Origin: an uncultured Methylophilaceae bacterium
GTDB taxonomy: Bacteria; Pseudomonadota; Gammaproteobacteria; Burkholderiales; Methylophilaceae
DNA length: 64,000 bases
Reading direction: 5' to 3'
Assembly (NCBI GenBank): GCA_905618945.1
Contig: CAJQTF010000010.1
Span: 1-64,000, forward strand
Under the pieces are notes generated by a model. The model was not told the DNA's origin, searched no databases, and worked only from the letters and a program-made list of their open reading frames with translations. Numbering within the stretch: the first letter of the stretch is position 1; each line of letters opens with the position of its first letter. The position numbers were made by a program, and so were the translations under genes. Shown in pieces: positions 31,214 to 41,485 of this stretch.

Positions 31214-32386
31214 ATGTCACCATTAGAAATTAAATCTAGTGTGCTTTTAGCATCAATTTACTCGCTACGAATGCTTGGAATTTTTTTAATTCTCCCTATA
31301 TTTGCTATTTATGCTTCGGAATTATCTGGCAGGCCTACTGAATTTCAAATTGGTTTAGCTTTTGGTATTTATGGTTTAACTCAGGCTATTTTTCAAATTC
31401 CATTTGGCATGACTTCGGATCGATTCGGAAGAAAGCCAGTAATCTATTTTGGTTTATTACTATTTATAATTGGGTCATTTATAGCAGGGATATCTGAGCA
31501 AATAGAAGGGGTAATTATTGGACGAGCAATTCAAGGCTCTGGAGCAATTTCCGCAGTTCTGACTGCTTTTTTATCTGACCTAACTAGCGATAAAAGTAGA
31601 ACTAAAGGAATGGCAATTATTGGTGCATCAATTGGCTTAACATTTGCATTATCATTAGTGATTTCACCAATACTGAATAAGCTTATTGGAGTCCCAGGTA
31701 TATTTTTATTAATGGGGGTTTTGGCCTTTATTGCTTTAGGAGTTGTAAGGTTTTTTATTGATGAGCCTTTAGATAAGAAAAAAATTAAATCTCAAAATAC
31801 TAACGATATCAAAAGTATATTAAAGAATTTTGATTTAAATCGACTTAATTTTGGAATTTTTACACTTCACGCTTCTCAAATATCCATGTTCATGGCAATC
31901 CCACTTTATTTGATCAATCAAGGACAGATCCCATTACATCAACATTGGTCAATTTATTTACCAGTTTTATTTATTTCTTTTATTTTTATAGTGCCTATGA
32001 TTATTATTTCTGAGAGAAGGCATATAGCAAAAGAATCTTTTATATTTTCAATTGCTATATTATTTGTGACACAGTTTTTGTTTATATATTTTTCTAATGG
32101 CATTGTTGGCATCATAATCGCCTTAATATTTTATTTTATTGGGTTTAACTATCTTGAGGCGTCTTTACCTAGTTTGGTTAGTAAGTGGGCACCAATTCAA
32201 AGGAGAGGTTTGGCATTAGGGGTGTATAATACTTCTCAATCGTTAGGTATTTTTGTTGGTGGATCGTTTGGTGGATTGATTGCAAATTTTTATGGATATC
32301 AAGGCACTTTTTTATTTTGCAGCCTACTAATAATGATTTGGTTGATTTTATCAATATCAATGAAAATGCCAATTAATAAAAAATGA
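31214..32386 (+). CDS. MFS transporter, YajR-like
   Basis: A 390-residue protein with about 12 membrane segments. The first part shows YSLRMLGIFLILPIFAIYA and the MFS A-motif-like GMTSDRFGRKPVIYFG. The start resembles YajR and related putative drug-efflux proteins, but the C-terminal soluble domain of YajR is absent. The substrate is unknown. It lies between the divergent uvrA and ssb, and this triple is common in betaproteobacteria as I recall. The gap to ssb is 30 bp, so co-transcription is possible. Confidence 0.8.
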   Translation: MSPLEIKSSVLLASIYSLRMLGIFLILPIFAIYASELSGRPTEFQIGLAFGIYGLTQAIFQIPFGMTSDRFGRKPVIYFGLLLFIIGSFIAGISEQIEGVIIGRAIQGSGAISAVLTAFLSDLTSDKSRTKGMAIIGASIGLTFALSLVISPILNKLIGVPGIFLLMGVLAFIALGVVRFFIDEPLDKKKIKSQNTNDIKSILKNFDLNRLNFGIFTLHASQISMFMAIPLYLINQGQIPLHQHWSIYLPVLFISFIFIVPMIIISERRHIAKESFIFSIAILFVTQFLFIYFSNGIVGIIIALIFYFIGFNYLEASLPSLVSKWAPIQRRGLALGVYNTSQSLGIFVGGSFGGLIANFYGYQGTFLFCSLLIMIWLILSISMKMPINKK

Positions 32387-32416
32387 ATAAAATTATAATT
32401 ACACATCGGAGGAAAT

Positions 32417-32887
32417 ATGCCATCAGTTAATAAAGTAATGTTACTTGGTAACTTAGGGAGAGATCCTGAAGTTAGAACTTTTCCTAATGGAGATTCTGTA
32501 TGTAATTTTAGTATCGCTACTAGTACCTCATGGAAAGATAAAGCCTCGGGTGAGAAAAAAGAAAAAACAGAGTGGCATAATATTGTAATGTATAGAAAAT
32601 TAGCTGAAATTGCAGGGGAGTACCTAAAGAAAGGCAGCTCTGTTTTTGTTGAAGGAAGTCTTCAAACAAGGAAGTGGCAAACCAAAGAGGGGCAAGATAG
32701 GTATACGACTGAAGTTGCAGCAGACACGATGCAAATGTTAGGGGGTAGGGAAAATCGCAATAGTGAGCCAAGCAATACTGATGATAACTTTAATCAAGAG
32801 CCAGAAAGGGTAAATAAAGCTGATGCAAAAGTAAGTCAATCAGCTGAGCCCACTCTTGAACTTCCGGAAGATGATATTCCCTTTTAA
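32417..32887 (+). CDS. ssb: Single-stranded DNA-binding protein
   Basis: Binds single-stranded DNA as a tetramer during replication, repair and recombination. The 156 residues consist of an N-terminal OB fold ([44 protein letters not shown]), a flexible acidic linker, and the C-terminal protein-interaction tail LPEDDIPF. The SD GGAGG sits 6-7 bases before the ATG. It is adjacent to uvrA in the usual arrangement. Confidence 0.97.
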   Translation: MPSVNKVMLLGNLGRDPEVRTFPNGDSVCNFSIATSTSWKDKASGEKKEKTEWHNIVMYRKLAEIAGEYLKKGSSVFVEGSLQTRKWQTKEGQDRYTTEVAADTMQMLGGRENRNSEPSNTDDNFNQEPERVNKADAKVSQSAEPTLELPEDDIPF

Positions 32888-32903
32888 TTAGGGGTTTAAG
32901 AAG

Positions 32904-33173
32904 ATGCCTTTATACGATTATCTATGTTCTCATTGTGAGCATCAAGATGATGTGCTTGTAAAGTTATCAGATGACCCATTATTAAATTGCCCAGTTTGTA
33001 AGAACACAACATTTGAGAAGCAAGTGTCCGCACCTCATTTTAAATTAAAAGGTTCAGGCTGGTACGAGACAGATTTTAAAAATAAACCAAAGCCTGAAGA
33101 CTCAAAGAAAGAGAATGAAAAAACTAGTAATATAACTAAAACTAAAACTGAAACTTCAAAAAATAATGATTAA
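32904..33173 (+). CDS. FmdB-family zinc ribbon protein
   Basis: An 89-residue protein. The first 45 residues form a CxxC...CxxC zinc ribbon (YLCSHCEHQDDV and CPVCKNTTFEKQVSAPHFKLKGSGWY), diagnostic of the FmdB putative regulatory family; GSGWYETDF is its usual ending. The remaining half is a low-complexity Lys/Thr/Glu tail. The name derives from formamidase regulation in Methylophilus, but the general function is not established. It overlaps the DUF502 gene by 8 bp, followed by aspS, an order often seen in proteobacteria. Confidence 0.88.
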   Translation: MPLYDYLCSHCEHQDDVLVKLSDDPLLNCPVCKNTTFEKQVSAPHFKLKGSGWYETDFKNKPKPEDSKKENEKTSNITKTKTETSKNND

Positions 33174-33774
33174 AAAAAACTTTTTAACTGGATTGTTAGT
33201 TCTAATCCCACTAATTTTAACTTTTTGGGTGCTGTTCTCTTTAATTAAGTTCTTAGATCAAGTATTATTTTTGCTCCCAGAGACCTTAAGGCCTGATTAT
33301 GTTCTAGGGACGGAGGTATTTGGATTTGGTGTTATTTTGACGTTCATTATTATATTGGTTACTGGCATCATCGCTAATAATTTTTTTGGGAAAAAAATTA
33401 TTAGCTTGTATGAGGTTCTGCTTAATCGACTTCCTTTTGTTAAGTCAATTTATAAAGGTATTAAACAGGTTTCAGATACTTTGCTTTCAAGTTCAGGTGA
33501 TGCATTTAGTAAGGCAGTTTTAATTGAATTTCCAATTGCAGGCACTTATACTTTTGCATTTATTACTGGAGAGCCTGATGAGATAATAACAAAGGACATA
33601 AAAGGTGAGTACGTAAATGTATACGTACCCACAACACCTAATCCAACATCAGGATATACATTAATGGTGCCAAAAAATAAAGTTGTCGAGTTAGATATTA
33701 GTGTGGACCAAGTTCTTAAATACGTTATTTCGATGGGTGTGGTTCCTACCGGTAAAAAACTTAAACAAAAATAA
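33166..33774 (+). CDS. DUF502 family membrane protein
   Basis: A 202-residue inner-membrane protein with two hydrophobic segments near the N terminus (about 5-27 and 50-73), followed by a soluble part with NRLPFVKSIYKGIKQVSDTL and the conserved VYVPTTPNPTSGY, typical of the DUF502 family. Function is unknown; plant homologues are linked to membrane trafficking. It sits between the FmdB-like gene and aspS with an 8-bp overlap and a 24-bp gap, so the three form an operon. Confidence 0.85.
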   Translation: MIKKNFLTGLLVLIPLILTFWVLFSLIKFLDQVLFLLPETLRPDYVLGTEVFGFGVILTFIIILVTGIIANNFFGKKIISLYEVLLNRLPFVKSIYKGIKQVSDTLLSSSGDAFSKAVLIEFPIAGTYTFAFITGEPDEIITKDIKGEYVNVYVPTTPNPTSGYTLMVPKNKVVELDISVDQVLKYVISMGVVPTGKKLKQK

Positions 33775-33798
33775 TAACTACTTGAGAAGAGAATTTAG

Positions 33799-35592
33799 AT
33801 GAGAACGCATTATTGTGGTGAATTAAATAAAAGTCATGAGAATAAAGAAGTTGTCCTTTGTGGCTGGGCTCACAGAAGAAGGGACCATGGAGGCGTTATC
33901 TTTATTGATTTAAGAGATAAAGAAGGATTAGCTCAGATAGTAATTGACCCAGATACCCCTGACGCTTTTAGTATTGCTGAAAAAATTAGAAGTGAATTTG
34001 TATTAAAAGTTACGTGTAAGGTTCGACTTAGGCCCGAGGGAACAATTAACTCAAACCTGCCTTCAGGCGAAATAGAAATGCTAGCATCTGAGGTCGAGAT
34101 TTTAAATGAATCTCTCACCCCTCCATTTATGATTGATGACGATACAATTTCAGAAGCCGTTCGGCTTGAATATCGTTTTATTGATTTAAGGCGCGATGCG
34201 ATGCAAAGAAATCTTAAGTTAAGAAACGAAACTTCAAAAAGCGTCAGGAATTTTCTAGATACAGAAGGATTCATTGAATTAGAAACTCCAATATTAAATC
34301 GAAGCACTCCTGAAGGCGCTCGAGATTATTTGGTGCCATCAAGAGTACACCATGGAGAATTTTTTGCGTTACCGCAATCCCCACAATTATTTAAACAAAT
34401 TTTAATGGTGTCTGGTTTTGACAGATATTATCAGATTGCTAAATGTTTTAGGGATGAAGACTTGCGTGCCGATCGTCAACCTGAATTTACTCAAATTGAT
34501 ATTGAAGCATCATTTATTGATGAAGAAAAAATTATCGAGATTTCTGAAAAAATGATTAGGAAAACATATTTAGACGTCTTAAATATAAATTTGTCTGAAT
34601 CATTCCCTAAAATATCATACAAGGAAGCGATGAGCAGATATGGCTCTGATAAGCCTGATTTAAGAGTAACTCTTGAATTAACTGAAATGACTGAAGAAAT
34701 GAAAGATGTTGATTTTAAAGTATTTTCTTCTGCTGCAAATATGGAAAATGGAAGAGTGGCTGCACTAAGAATTCCAGGTGGAGCAGACTTATCTCGTTCA
34801 GAAATAGACGCTTATACTGAATTTGTAAAAATTTATGGAGCTAAAGGCTTAGCTTATATTAAAGTTAAAGATAAAACTTTCCTTAATGAAGAAGGACTTC
34901 AAAGCCCGATTGTAAAGAATATTCACGCTAAAGCGCTAGCAGCAATAATTGAAAAAACTAAATCAGAAAATGGAGATTTAATTTTCTTTGGGGCAGATAA
35001 GGCAAAAGTAGTAAATGAGGCTATTGGAGCGCTTAGAGTTAAAATTGGCCATGAGAAAAAACATCTTAACGATACGGAGTGGGCAGCATTATGGGTAGTT
35101 GATTTTCCAATGTTTGATTATGACGAAACTTCAAAGACTTGGAATGCCCTCCACCATCCATTTACTGCACCTCAGGATGGACACGAAGAATACCTAGAAT
35201 CAGACCCTGGAAAATGTTTATCTAAAGCATATGACATGGTTATAAATGGTTGGGAGATGGGAGGCGGTTCAATCCGTATTCATAAATCAGACCTCCAATC
35301 TAAAGTATTTAAAGCGCTAGGAATTTCAGATGAAGATGCGAAAGATAAATTTGGATTTTTGTTAAATGCCCTTCAGTACGGAGCACCACCTCATGGTGGA
35401 GTTGCATTTGGATTAGACAGAATAGTTACTTTATTAGCAGGTTCAGATTCTATTAGAGATGTCATAGCTTTTCCAAAAACACAAAAGGCTCAGTGTTTGA
35501 TGACACAGTCACCAAACAAGGTTGATGACAATCAGTTAAAAGAATTACATATTAAGGTAAGAGCTTCAAATATTGAGCAAAAGAATGATTAG
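33799..35592 (+). CDS. aspS: Aspartyl-tRNA synthetase
   Basis: Charges tRNA-Asp, and in many betaproteobacteria also tRNA-Asn as a non-discriminating enzyme; which applies here cannot be told by eye. The 597-residue class II synthetase has an N-terminal OB anticodon-binding domain ([20 protein letters not shown]), motif 2 [19 protein letters not shown], the bacterial insertion GAD domain, and motif 3 [11 protein letters not shown]. The SD GAGAAGAG precedes the ATG. Its stop lies within the next gene. Confidence 0.97.
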   Translation: MRTHYCGELNKSHENKEVVLCGWAHRRRDHGGVIFIDLRDKEGLAQIVIDPDTPDAFSIAEKIRSEFVLKVTCKVRLRPEGTINSNLPSGEIEMLASEVEILNESLTPPFMIDDDTISEAVRLEYRFIDLRRDAMQRNLKLRNETSKSVRNFLDTEGFIELETPILNRSTPEGARDYLVPSRVHHGEFFALPQSPQLFKQILMVSGFDRYYQIAKCFRDEDLRADRQPEFTQIDIEASFIDEEKIIEISEKMIRKTYLDVLNINLSESFPKISYKEAMSRYGSDKPDLRVTLELTEMTEEMKDVDFKVFSSAANMENGRVAALRIPGGADLSRSEIDAYTEFVKIYGAKGLAYIKVKDKTFLNEEGLQSPIVKNIHAKALAAIIEKTKSENGDLIFFGADKAKVVNEAIGALRVKIGHEKKHLNDTEWAALWVVDFPMFDYDETSKTWNALHHPFTAPQDGHEEYLESDPGKCLSKAYDMVINGWEMGGGSIRIHKSDLQSKVFKALGISDEDAKDKFGFLLNALQYGAPPHGGVAFGLDRIVTLLAGSDSIRDVIAFPKTQKAQCLMTQSPNKVDDNQLKELHIKVRASNIEQKND

Positions 35593-35965
35593 TGGACTTA
35601 ATCACTATAACCTTAGGTCAGAAGCTAAAATGATGGAGATTTTGAAAATTTTTTATATAGAAATTGTGGGACTCGAATTAGGCGTTAGACCACCATTTCA
35701 AAGTAATGGTTATTGGCTAAAGATTAGTGGTAAAGATATTTTACATTTAAGCGAAACAAAAAAAAATGACAGTAACCCTGTTAATATAAAAAATACTTTT
35801 GACCATATGGCTTTTACTGCAGAGGATAAAGAAAAATATATTAAAATTTTAGAAAAAAAAGAGATAAAATTTCATTTACGTATCGTACCTGAAATAGGAA
35901 CCGAACAGATTTTTTTCAAAGACCCAGCTGGAAACGGCATTGAGTTAATTTTTTGTAAAACATAG
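35585..35965 (+). CDS. Glyoxalase/VOC superfamily protein
   Basis: A small protein of about 126 residues from the ATG at 35585; the track uses a TTG four codons upstream. It has the paired beta-alpha-beta-beta-beta pattern of the VOC fold, with putative metal ligands His in SGLNHYNLR, His in [10 protein letters not shown] and Glu in GNGIELIF. This order resembles glyoxalase and fosfomycin-resistance type enzymes, but the substrate is unknown. It overlaps aspS by 8 bp and is followed 12 bp later by a glycosyltransferase-like gene. Confidence 0.75.
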   Translation: MISGLNHYNLRSEAKMMEILKIFYIEIVGLELGVRPPFQSNGYWLKISGKDILHLSETKKNDSNPVNIKNTFDHMAFTAEDKEKYIKILEKKEIKFHLRIVPEIGTEQIFFKDPAGNGIELIFCKT

Positions 35966-35977
35966 TAAGGATATCGA

Positions 35978-36664
35978 ATGCCTGAAAACAAAAATGTAAA
36001 AATATATATAGGTTTTGATCAGAGGGAGTCGGTTGTTTATCATACTTTTGTTCAAAGCCTTATTGATCACGCTTCAATTCCGTTAGATATAACTCCACTT
36101 GCAGTTAAAACATTAAAAGGGTACGAAGAAAAACACGAAGATAAAAGCAATGATTTTGTTTACTCACGATTTTTAACCCCATTTTTAAATGATTTTAAAG
36201 GTTGGGCTATTTTTGTTGATGGAGATATGATTTGCCAGACAGATATTAAGGAATTACTCGACTTAAGGGACAATTCAAAGGCCTTGCAAGTAGTCAAGCA
36301 TGACTACAAAACCAAAGAAAATCAGAAATATTTAGGGAATATTAATCAAGATTACCCCAGAAAAAATTGGTCTAGTGTTATTTTATGGAATTGTGCACAC
36401 CCAAAACATAAACTTCTAACCCCAGATTTTATTGCAAATGAGTCAGGAAAATATTTACATCGTTTTTCATGGCTTGAGGATAGTGAAATTGGAGGACTAC
36501 CAAAAGAATGGAATTGGTTAGCAACTGAATACCCTAATAATGATCAAGCTAATATCATTCATTACACTTTAGGAACTCCCTGTTTTAAAGATTACAGAGA
36601 TACGGAAATGTCAGATATATGGCTGAAGAAGTATGACCGGATGAATGATGGAATGGAGGAATAA
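35978..36664 (+). CDS. GT8-like glycosyltransferase
   Basis: A 228-residue soluble protein. It opens with KIYIGFDQRESVVYHTF and has a DxD-type metal/nucleotide-sugar motif in FVDGDMI near residues 78-84, followed by conserved WSSVILWNCAHPKHK and a Trp-rich FSWLEDSEIGGLPKEWNW. This pattern fits small GT-A enzymes related to family 8. Donor and acceptor are unknown. It lies in a short accessory stretch (VOC, GT8-like, YjbQ) between aspS and yebC, with an SD AAGGATA before the ATG. Confidence 0.7.
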   Translation: MPENKNVKIYIGFDQRESVVYHTFVQSLIDHASIPLDITPLAVKTLKGYEEKHEDKSNDFVYSRFLTPFLNDFKGWAIFVDGDMICQTDIKELLDLRDNSKALQVVKHDYKTKENQKYLGNINQDYPRKNWSSVILWNCAHPKHKLLTPDFIANESGKYLHRFSWLEDSEIGGLPKEWNWLATEYPNNDQANIIHYTLGTPCFKDYRDTEMSDIWLKKYDRMNDGMEE

Positions 36665-36667
36665 GTT

Positions 36668-37087
36668 ATGAAAAGTTATCGGAAAGAATTATGGTTTAAC
36701 GCCCCAGATAGAATGCATTTTACTAACATTACTTCTGAGATTAGAAATTGTTTAGACGAAAGCAATATTGAAGAAGGCCTAATATTAATCAATGCAATGC
36801 ATATTACAGCTAGTGTATTTATTAATGACGATGAATCTGGGCTGCACCATGACTATAAAAAATGGTTAGAACATCTAGCACCCCATGAACCTGTTAGCGG
36901 TTATAGGCATAATGATACAGGTGAGGATAATGCTGATGCTCATATGAAACGTCAAGTGATGGGGCGCGAGGTTGTGGTTGCTGTAACTAATGGGCAGTTA
37001 GATTTTGGACCTTGGGAGCAAATTTTCTATGGGGAGTTTGATGGAAAAAGAAAAAAACGTGTTCTTGTCAAAATTATTGGCGATTAA
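36668..37087 (+). CDS. YjbQ/UPF0047 family protein
   Basis: A 139-residue protein of the UPF0047 family, identified by [22 protein letters not shown] near residues 38-59, the conserved His in [29 protein letters not shown], and the late [16 protein letters not shown]. Some members show weak thiamine-phosphate synthase activity in vitro; the physiological role is unsettled. It starts 3 bp after the glycosyltransferase gene, suggesting co-translation, and is followed by yebC after about 50 bp. Confidence 0.88.
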   Translation: MKSYRKELWFNAPDRMHFTNITSEIRNCLDESNIEEGLILINAMHITASVFINDDESGLHHDYKKWLEHLAPHEPVSGYRHNDTGEDNADAHMKRQVMGREVVVAVTNGQLDFGPWEQIFYGEFDGKRKKRVLVKIIGD

Positions 37088-37137
37088 CTATATTCAAAAT
37101 TAAATGGTAAGTGAACTATTTAGGAGTATCAAAGCGT

Positions 37138-37866
37138 ATGGCAGGTCATTCAAAATGGGCAAATATTCAACATCGAAAAGGCAGGCAGGATGCTAAGAGA
37201 GGAAAAATTTTCACGAAATTAGTTAAAGAAATTACAGTGGCTGCGAGACTGGGCGGAGGAGATGTAAATTTTAATCCAAGATTAAGAACTGCAGTTACCA
37301 CTGCTAAAGAAGGAAGCATGCCAGCTGAAAATATTACTAGAGCAATAAAGCGAGGAACCGGTGAGTTAGAAGGTGTCAATTATGAAGAAATTCGATATGA
37401 AGGTTATGGGGTTAATGGCGCCGCAATTATTATTGATTGCCTGACTGATAACAAGCAACGCGCAGTAGCAGATGTTAGGCTAGCTTTGAGTAAAAATGGG
37501 GGTAACTTAGGCACGGATGGCTGTGTTTCATATTTATTTAAACATTGTGGGAATATTTTTTTTGCCCCAGGGGCCAATGCAAATGAATTAGCAGAAATCG
37601 CAATTGATCTAGGTGCCGAAGATATTATTAATAACGATGACGGTAGCGTTGAAATAATTACACCTCCAAATGAATTTTTAAATATCAAAGAAGGATTCGA
37701 TAAAGCAAACCTTAAATATGAATTTGCTGAATTAACAATGAAAGCTGAAACTGAAAATGAATTAAAGGGACTTGATGGAGAGAAGATGAGGAAAATTCTA
37801 GATTTTCTTGAGGATCTAGATGATGTTCAAGAAGTTTATACAAACGTTGTAATAGAGGACGATTAA
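37138..37866 (+). CDS. yebC: YebC/PmpR family transcriptional regulator / translation factor
   Basis: The protein is 242 residues from the ATG giving [20 protein letters not shown], the invariant family start; the track's upstream GTG adds nine unsupported residues. An SD TAGGAG precedes this ATG. Family members have been described as DNA-binding regulators, and more recently as factors relieving ribosome stalling. It heads the chain yebC-ruvC-ruvA-ruvB, a widespread order. Its stop codon TAA shares its last A with the proposed ATT start of ruvC. Confidence 0.94.
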   Translation: MAGHSKWANIQHRKGRQDAKRGKIFTKLVKEITVAARLGGGDVNFNPRLRTAVTTAKEGSMPAENITRAIKRGTGELEGVNYEEIRYEGYGVNGAAIIIDCLTDNKQRAVADVRLALSKNGGNLGTDGCVSYLFKHCGNIFFAPGANANELAEIAIDLGAEDIINNDDGSVEIITPPNEFLNIKEGFDKANLKYEFAELTMKAETENELKGLDGEKMRKILDFLEDLDDVQEVYTNVVIEDD

Positions 37867-38399
37867 TTAAAATTACTAATAAAATTCTTGGGATTGATCC
37901 GGGATTGAGAGTCACAGGATACGGCGTAATATATAATTCATCTGGCAATATTCGCTACGAAGCAAGTGGCGTAATTAAGACAACCAATCAAGATACAAAT
38001 TTGGCTTCACGCATTAAAATAATTCTTTTAGGGCTCGAAGAAGTAATTGACCAATTCAAACCAGACTGTGTAGCAATTGAGAAAGTTTTTGTAAACACAA
38101 ATCCACAATCTACATTATTGTTGGGGCAAGCAAGGGGGGCGGCAATTAGCGCAGCAGTTATGCAGAACCTCGATGTTTTTGAATACACTGCATTGCAAGT
38201 TAAAAAATCAGTTGTAGGTAAGGGGCATGCAAGTAAATCCCAAGTCCAGATAATGGTTCAAAAATTACTTAAGCTTCCATCAATTCCAAGCCCAGACTCA
38301 GCAGATGCTTTAGCTTGTGGTATTTGTCATGCTAATATTAGTGGAAGTCTCGCTAAATTTGGAACCGGTAATCGAATGAAATCTGGAAGAATAATATGA
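37866..38399 (+). CDS. ruvC: Holliday junction endonuclease RuvC (ATT start proposed)
   Basis: Resolves Holliday junctions with RuvAB. The track's TTG start (37905) cuts off the essential first motif ILGIDPGLRVTGYG with catalytic Asp, which is encoded in frame just upstream. Between the yebC stop and that motif there is no ATG, GTG or TTG in frame. The best start is ATT at 37866, 6 bases after AGAGGA, giving 177 residues, normal for RuvC. Other acidic residues are in CVAIEKVFVNTNPQ and the C-terminal SPDSADALACGICH. The stop overlaps ruvA by 4 bp. Confidence 0.85.
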   Translation: MKITNKILGIDPGLRVTGYGVIYNSSGNIRYEASGVIKTTNQDTNLASRIKIILLGLEEVIDQFKPDCVAIEKVFVNTNPQSTLLLGQARGAAISAAVMQNLDVFEYTALQVKKSVVGKGHASKSQVQIMVQKLLKLPSIPSPDSADALACGICHANISGSLAKFGTGNRMKSGRII

Positions 38400-38977
38400 T
38401 AGGTAGAATCCAAGGACTCTTGCTGGAAAAAAATCCCCCTCTGATTTTGTTGGATTGTCATGGTGTTGGTTATGAGGTCGAAGTATCAATGCCCACATTT
38501 TATGATTTGCCAGAAATAGGCTCAGAAGTTACATTGTTGACTCATTTTATTGTTCGAGAGGATGCTCAATTATTATTTGGTTTTGCTTCTATTCAGGAGC
38601 GTAAAATATTCAGATTATTAATTAAAGTGAATGGTGTTGGTGCAAAAGTTGCATTATCTATCCTTGGCGGCATGACAGTTAATGAGCTTATGACTGCAAT
38701 TACAAATCAAGAATCTGATTTATTAATTAAAATACCAGGCATAGGTAAAAAGACAGCAGAACGATTAGTTCTGGAATTAAAAGATAAGTTTAAAGAGGAG
38801 CAAATAAAAATAACATCAAATAAAGAGCCGACTATACTTGAGGATATACAAAATGCATTAATTGCATTAGGTTATAGCTCAAAAGATGTTGTTACTGTAA
38901 CTAAAGAATTAGCTACAGATATTTCATTAAATGATGGAATAAGGCAGGCATTAAAGTTATTATCTAAAAACTTATAG
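38396..38977 (+). CDS. ruvA: Holliday junction DNA helicase subunit RuvA
   Basis: Binds the four-way junction and loads RuvB. The protein is 193 residues: an OB domain (IGRIQGLLLEKNPPLILLDCHGVGYEV), helix-hairpin-helix motifs in VNGVGAKVALSILGG and IPGIGKKTAERLVLELKDK, a flexible linker, and the C-terminal RuvB-binding domain (DIQNALIALGYSSKDV). It overlaps ruvC by 4 bp and is followed by ruvB after 12 bp. Confidence 0.97.
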   Translation: MIGRIQGLLLEKNPPLILLDCHGVGYEVEVSMPTFYDLPEIGSEVTLLTHFIVREDAQLLFGFASIQERKIFRLLIKVNGVGAKVALSILGGMTVNELMTAITNQESDLLIKIPGIGKKTAERLVLELKDKFKEEQIKITSNKEPTILEDIQNALIALGYSSKDVVTVTKELATDISLNDGIRQALKLLSKNL

Positions 38978-38989
38978 TGAATTTATAAC

Positions 38990-40027
38990 ATGATTGAACC
39001 AGATAGATTTATTGATCCCTCAACCCCAGATGTCGTAGAAGAAAGTTTTGAGCGGGCATTACGGCCAAAGAAGCTTGATGAGTATGTTGGCCAGGAAAAA
39101 ATTAGAGAACAACTAGAGATTTTTATTGATGCAGCTAAGAAAAGAAATGAGGCTTTAGATCATGTTTTGTTATTCGGCCCCCCAGGTCTTGGAAAAACAA
39201 CTTTAGCAAATATTATTGCAAAAGAGATGGGTGTAAATTTACGGCAAACTTCTGGACCAGTCCTAGAGAAAACCGGAGATTTAGCAGCCTTGTTATCAAA
39301 CCTAGAAGAAAACGATGTTCTATTTATTGATGAAATTCATAGATTATCCCCAGTTATTGAGGAGATTCTTTATCCAGCAATGGAAGATTATCGGTTAGAT
39401 ATTATGATTGGTGAAGGGCCGTCAGCCCGTTCGGTAAAATTAGAATTGCCACCTTTCACTTTAATTGGGGCAACAACAAGAGCTGGCATGCTCACTAATC
39501 CACTTCGAGATAGATTTGGTATTGTGTCCCGATTAGAGTTTTATACAAGACAAGAGCTAACAAAAATTGTCATTCGATCCGCAGGCCTCCTAGAAGTTGA
39601 AATTGATAAAGAAGGTGCAAATGAAATTGCCAATCGATCAAGAGGTACACCAAGAATTGCCAACCGACTTTTGAGACGAGTTCGAGATTTTTCTGAAGTC
39701 AAGTCAGAAGGAAAAATTAATAAATTAATAGCTGATGCCGCATTAAAAATGCTTGATGTCGATTTGATTGGATTAGACTTAATGGACAGAAGTTTTTTAC
39801 TTGCAATTATTGAGAAATTCTCTGGGGGGCCTGTAGGCTTAGATAATATAGCAGCTGCAATAGGAGAGGAAAAGGAAACTATTGAGGATGTAATTGAGCC
39901 TTATTTAATCCAGCAAGGTTATTTAATGCGAACACCAAGAGGAAGACTGGCTACTCGAAAAATATATGAGCATTTTGGTTTAAAACATTCTAAAAATGAT
40001 GTAAATGATGACTTATGGAAGAAATAA
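38990..40027 (+). CDS. ruvB: Holliday junction DNA helicase ATPase RuvB
   Basis: Hexameric AAA+ motor for branch migration. The 345 residues have the N-terminal [19 protein letters not shown], Walker [14 protein letters not shown] near 62, Walker [12 protein letters not shown], sensor [19 protein letters not shown] and a C-terminal winged helix ([16 protein letters not shown]). Its 3' end overlaps ybgC by 13 bp, joining the recombination genes to the tol-pal cluster. Confidence 0.97.
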   Translation: MIEPDRFIDPSTPDVVEESFERALRPKKLDEYVGQEKIREQLEIFIDAAKKRNEALDHVLLFGPPGLGKTTLANIIAKEMGVNLRQTSGPVLEKTGDLAALLSNLEENDVLFIDEIHRLSPVIEEILYPAMEDYRLDIMIGEGPSARSVKLELPPFTLIGATTRAGMLTNPLRDRFGIVSRLEFYTRQELTKIVIRSAGLLEVEIDKEGANEIANRSRGTPRIANRLLRRVRDFSEVKSEGKINKLIADAALKMLDVDLIGLDLMDRSFLLAIIEKFSGGPVGLDNIAAAIGEEKETIEDVIEPYLIQQGYLMRTPRGRLATRKIYEHFGLKHSKNDVNDDLWKK

Positions 40028-40422
40028 TATTTGAATGGAATGTAAGAGTATATTTTGAGGATACAGATAGCGGTGGTGTGGTTTATCATGCTAATTATCT
40101 GAAATTTATGGAGAGGGCAAGAACCGAATGGTTAAGGAGTCTCGGGTTAAATCAAATAAAATTAAAACAAGAAGATAAGGTGATGTTTGTTGTCCGAAAA
40201 ATTGATATTCAATATAAAATACCAGCAAGGTTTAACGATGAATTACTGATACAAACTGATTGTGTTAAAACTACCGATTATTCAATTATACTAAAACAAA
40301 ATATTCTGAGGAGCAAGCAGATAATCACCGAAGGTAAAGTTGAAATTGTTTGTATTAATTCAGATCTTTTCAGACCCGTACGTATTCCAAAAATGGTTAA
40401 ACAACTTATGGAGATAATATGA
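40015..40422 (+). CDS. ybgC: Tol-Pal associated acyl-CoA thioesterase YbgC
   Basis: A hot-dog-fold thioesterase of 135 residues, with the active-site [20 protein letters not shown] near 11-30 (catalytic Asp) and [12 protein letters not shown]. It is encoded first in tol-pal clusters and is thought to act on acyl-CoA or acyl-ACP linked to phospholipid metabolism. It overlaps ruvB by 13 bp and tolQ by 4 bp. Confidence 0.93.
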   Translation: MEEIIFEWNVRVYFEDTDSGGVVYHANYLKFMERARTEWLRSLGLNQIKLKQEDKVMFVVRKIDIQYKIPARFNDELLIQTDCVKTTDYSIILKQNILRSKQIITEGKVEIVCINSDLFRPVRIPKMVKQLMEII

Positions 40423-41090
40423 TAGTAGGAAGCGATTTATCATTCTTTTCACTAATCCTAGGCGCTAGTTTGCCTGTCCAGATAGTGATGTTAATCTTAA
40501 TATTTGCTTCAGGCATGTCCTGGAAATACATTTATTTGAAAATCAAGGTGCTAAAAAGTACAGAAGAAAATACCGATGAATTCGAAAAATTTTTCTGGTC
40601 TGGTGGTGATTTAGGTAAGCTATATAAATCTTTAAGCTCCATGCATGGAGATATGAATGGGTTAGCAACAATTTTTAAAGCGGGCTATAAAGAATATATG
40701 AGTCAAAAAGAGTCAAGATCTTTTGATAAGAAAAGCATAGAAAGCGTCAGAAGGGCAATGAGTGCTAGTTACAACAGGGAGGTAGATTCACTTGAAAGAC
40801 ATTTACCATTTCTTGCATCTGTCGGGTCTGTAAGTCCATATATAGGTTTATTTGGGACTGTATGGGGGATAATGAATGCATTTATTGGGCTTTCAAATGT
40901 TGCTCAAGCTTCTTTAGCTCAAGTAGCACCCGGAATAGCAGAAGCTCTTATTGCAACAGCTATTGGGCTATTTGCTGCAATCCCTGCAGTTATTGCATAC
41001 AATAGATTTGCTGCCAAAGTTGATCGGCTATCTGTTAGATACGAAAGCTTTATGGAGGAATTCATAAATACAATAGATCGTAAGGGATAA
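40419..41090 (+). CDS. tolQ: TolQ, proton-channel component of the Tol-Pal system
   Basis: An inner-membrane protein of 223 residues with three hydrophobic segments (about 15-35, 130-155 and 165-190). The MotA/TolQ/ExbB signature is seen in [24 protein letters not shown] and in [21 protein letters not shown]. With TolR it uses the proton gradient to energise TolA during outer-membrane constriction at division. TolR follows after 5 bp. Confidence 0.96.
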   Translation: MIVGSDLSFFSLILGASLPVQIVMLILIFASGMSWKYIYLKIKVLKSTEENTDEFEKFFWSGGDLGKLYKSLSSMHGDMNGLATIFKAGYKEYMSQKESRSFDKKSIESVRRAMSASYNREVDSLERHLPFLASVGSVSPYIGLFGTVWGIMNAFIGLSNVAQASLAQVAPGIAEALIATAIGLFAAIPAVIAYNRFAAKVDRLSVRYESFMEEFINTIDRKG

Positions 41091-41095
41091 ATTCT

Positions 41096-41482
41096 ATGAA
41101 AAAAAGACGATTAATGAATCAGATTAATGTAGTTCCATACATTGATGTAATGTTGGTATTGCTTGTAATTTTTATGATAACTGCTCCAATGACCAATCCA
41201 GGAGTCGTTGATCTACCAAGAGTTGGACAATCTTTAAAGCAACAGGTCACCCCAATAATAATATCAATCAAAAAAGATACTTCAACTGAAATAAAGGGTA
41301 AGAAATATAAAAAAGATGATTTATTAGCTTATATTAAAGAATCTATTGATAAGAATCCAGAACAATCAGTAGTAATTGCTGCTGATAAAAAAGTTCAATA
41401 TCAAGAAGTAATCATTGTGATGGACTTACTCAAACAGAATGCAATTAACAAAGTTGGCTTATTGCTTAAACCAGAAAAGTAA
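41096..41482 (+). CDS. tolR: TolR, ExbD/TolR family
   Basis: A 128-residue protein with one membrane segment near residues 14-35 carrying the proton-conducting Asp in VPYIDVMLVLLVIFM. The periplasmic part ends in the expected dimerisation region (QYQEVIIVMDLLKQNAINKVGLL). It pairs with TolQ in the energising complex. It is followed by tolA after 3 bp. Confidence 0.96.
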   Translation: MKKRRLMNQINVVPYIDVMLVLLVIFMITAPMTNPGVVDLPRVGQSLKQQVTPIIISIKKDTSTEIKGKKYKKDDLLAYIKESIDKNPEQSVVIAADKKVQYQEVIIVMDLLKQNAINKVGLLLKPEK

Positions 41483-41485
41483 TTA

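Noticed and set aside
37111-37137. N-terminal extension of YebC from an upstream GTG
   Set aside because: The invariant MAGHSKW start with an SD lies at 37138.
37905-38399. ruvC starting at the TTG given in the ORF track
   Set aside because: It would remove the catalytic Asp of IDPGLRVTG, which is encoded in frame immediately upstream.
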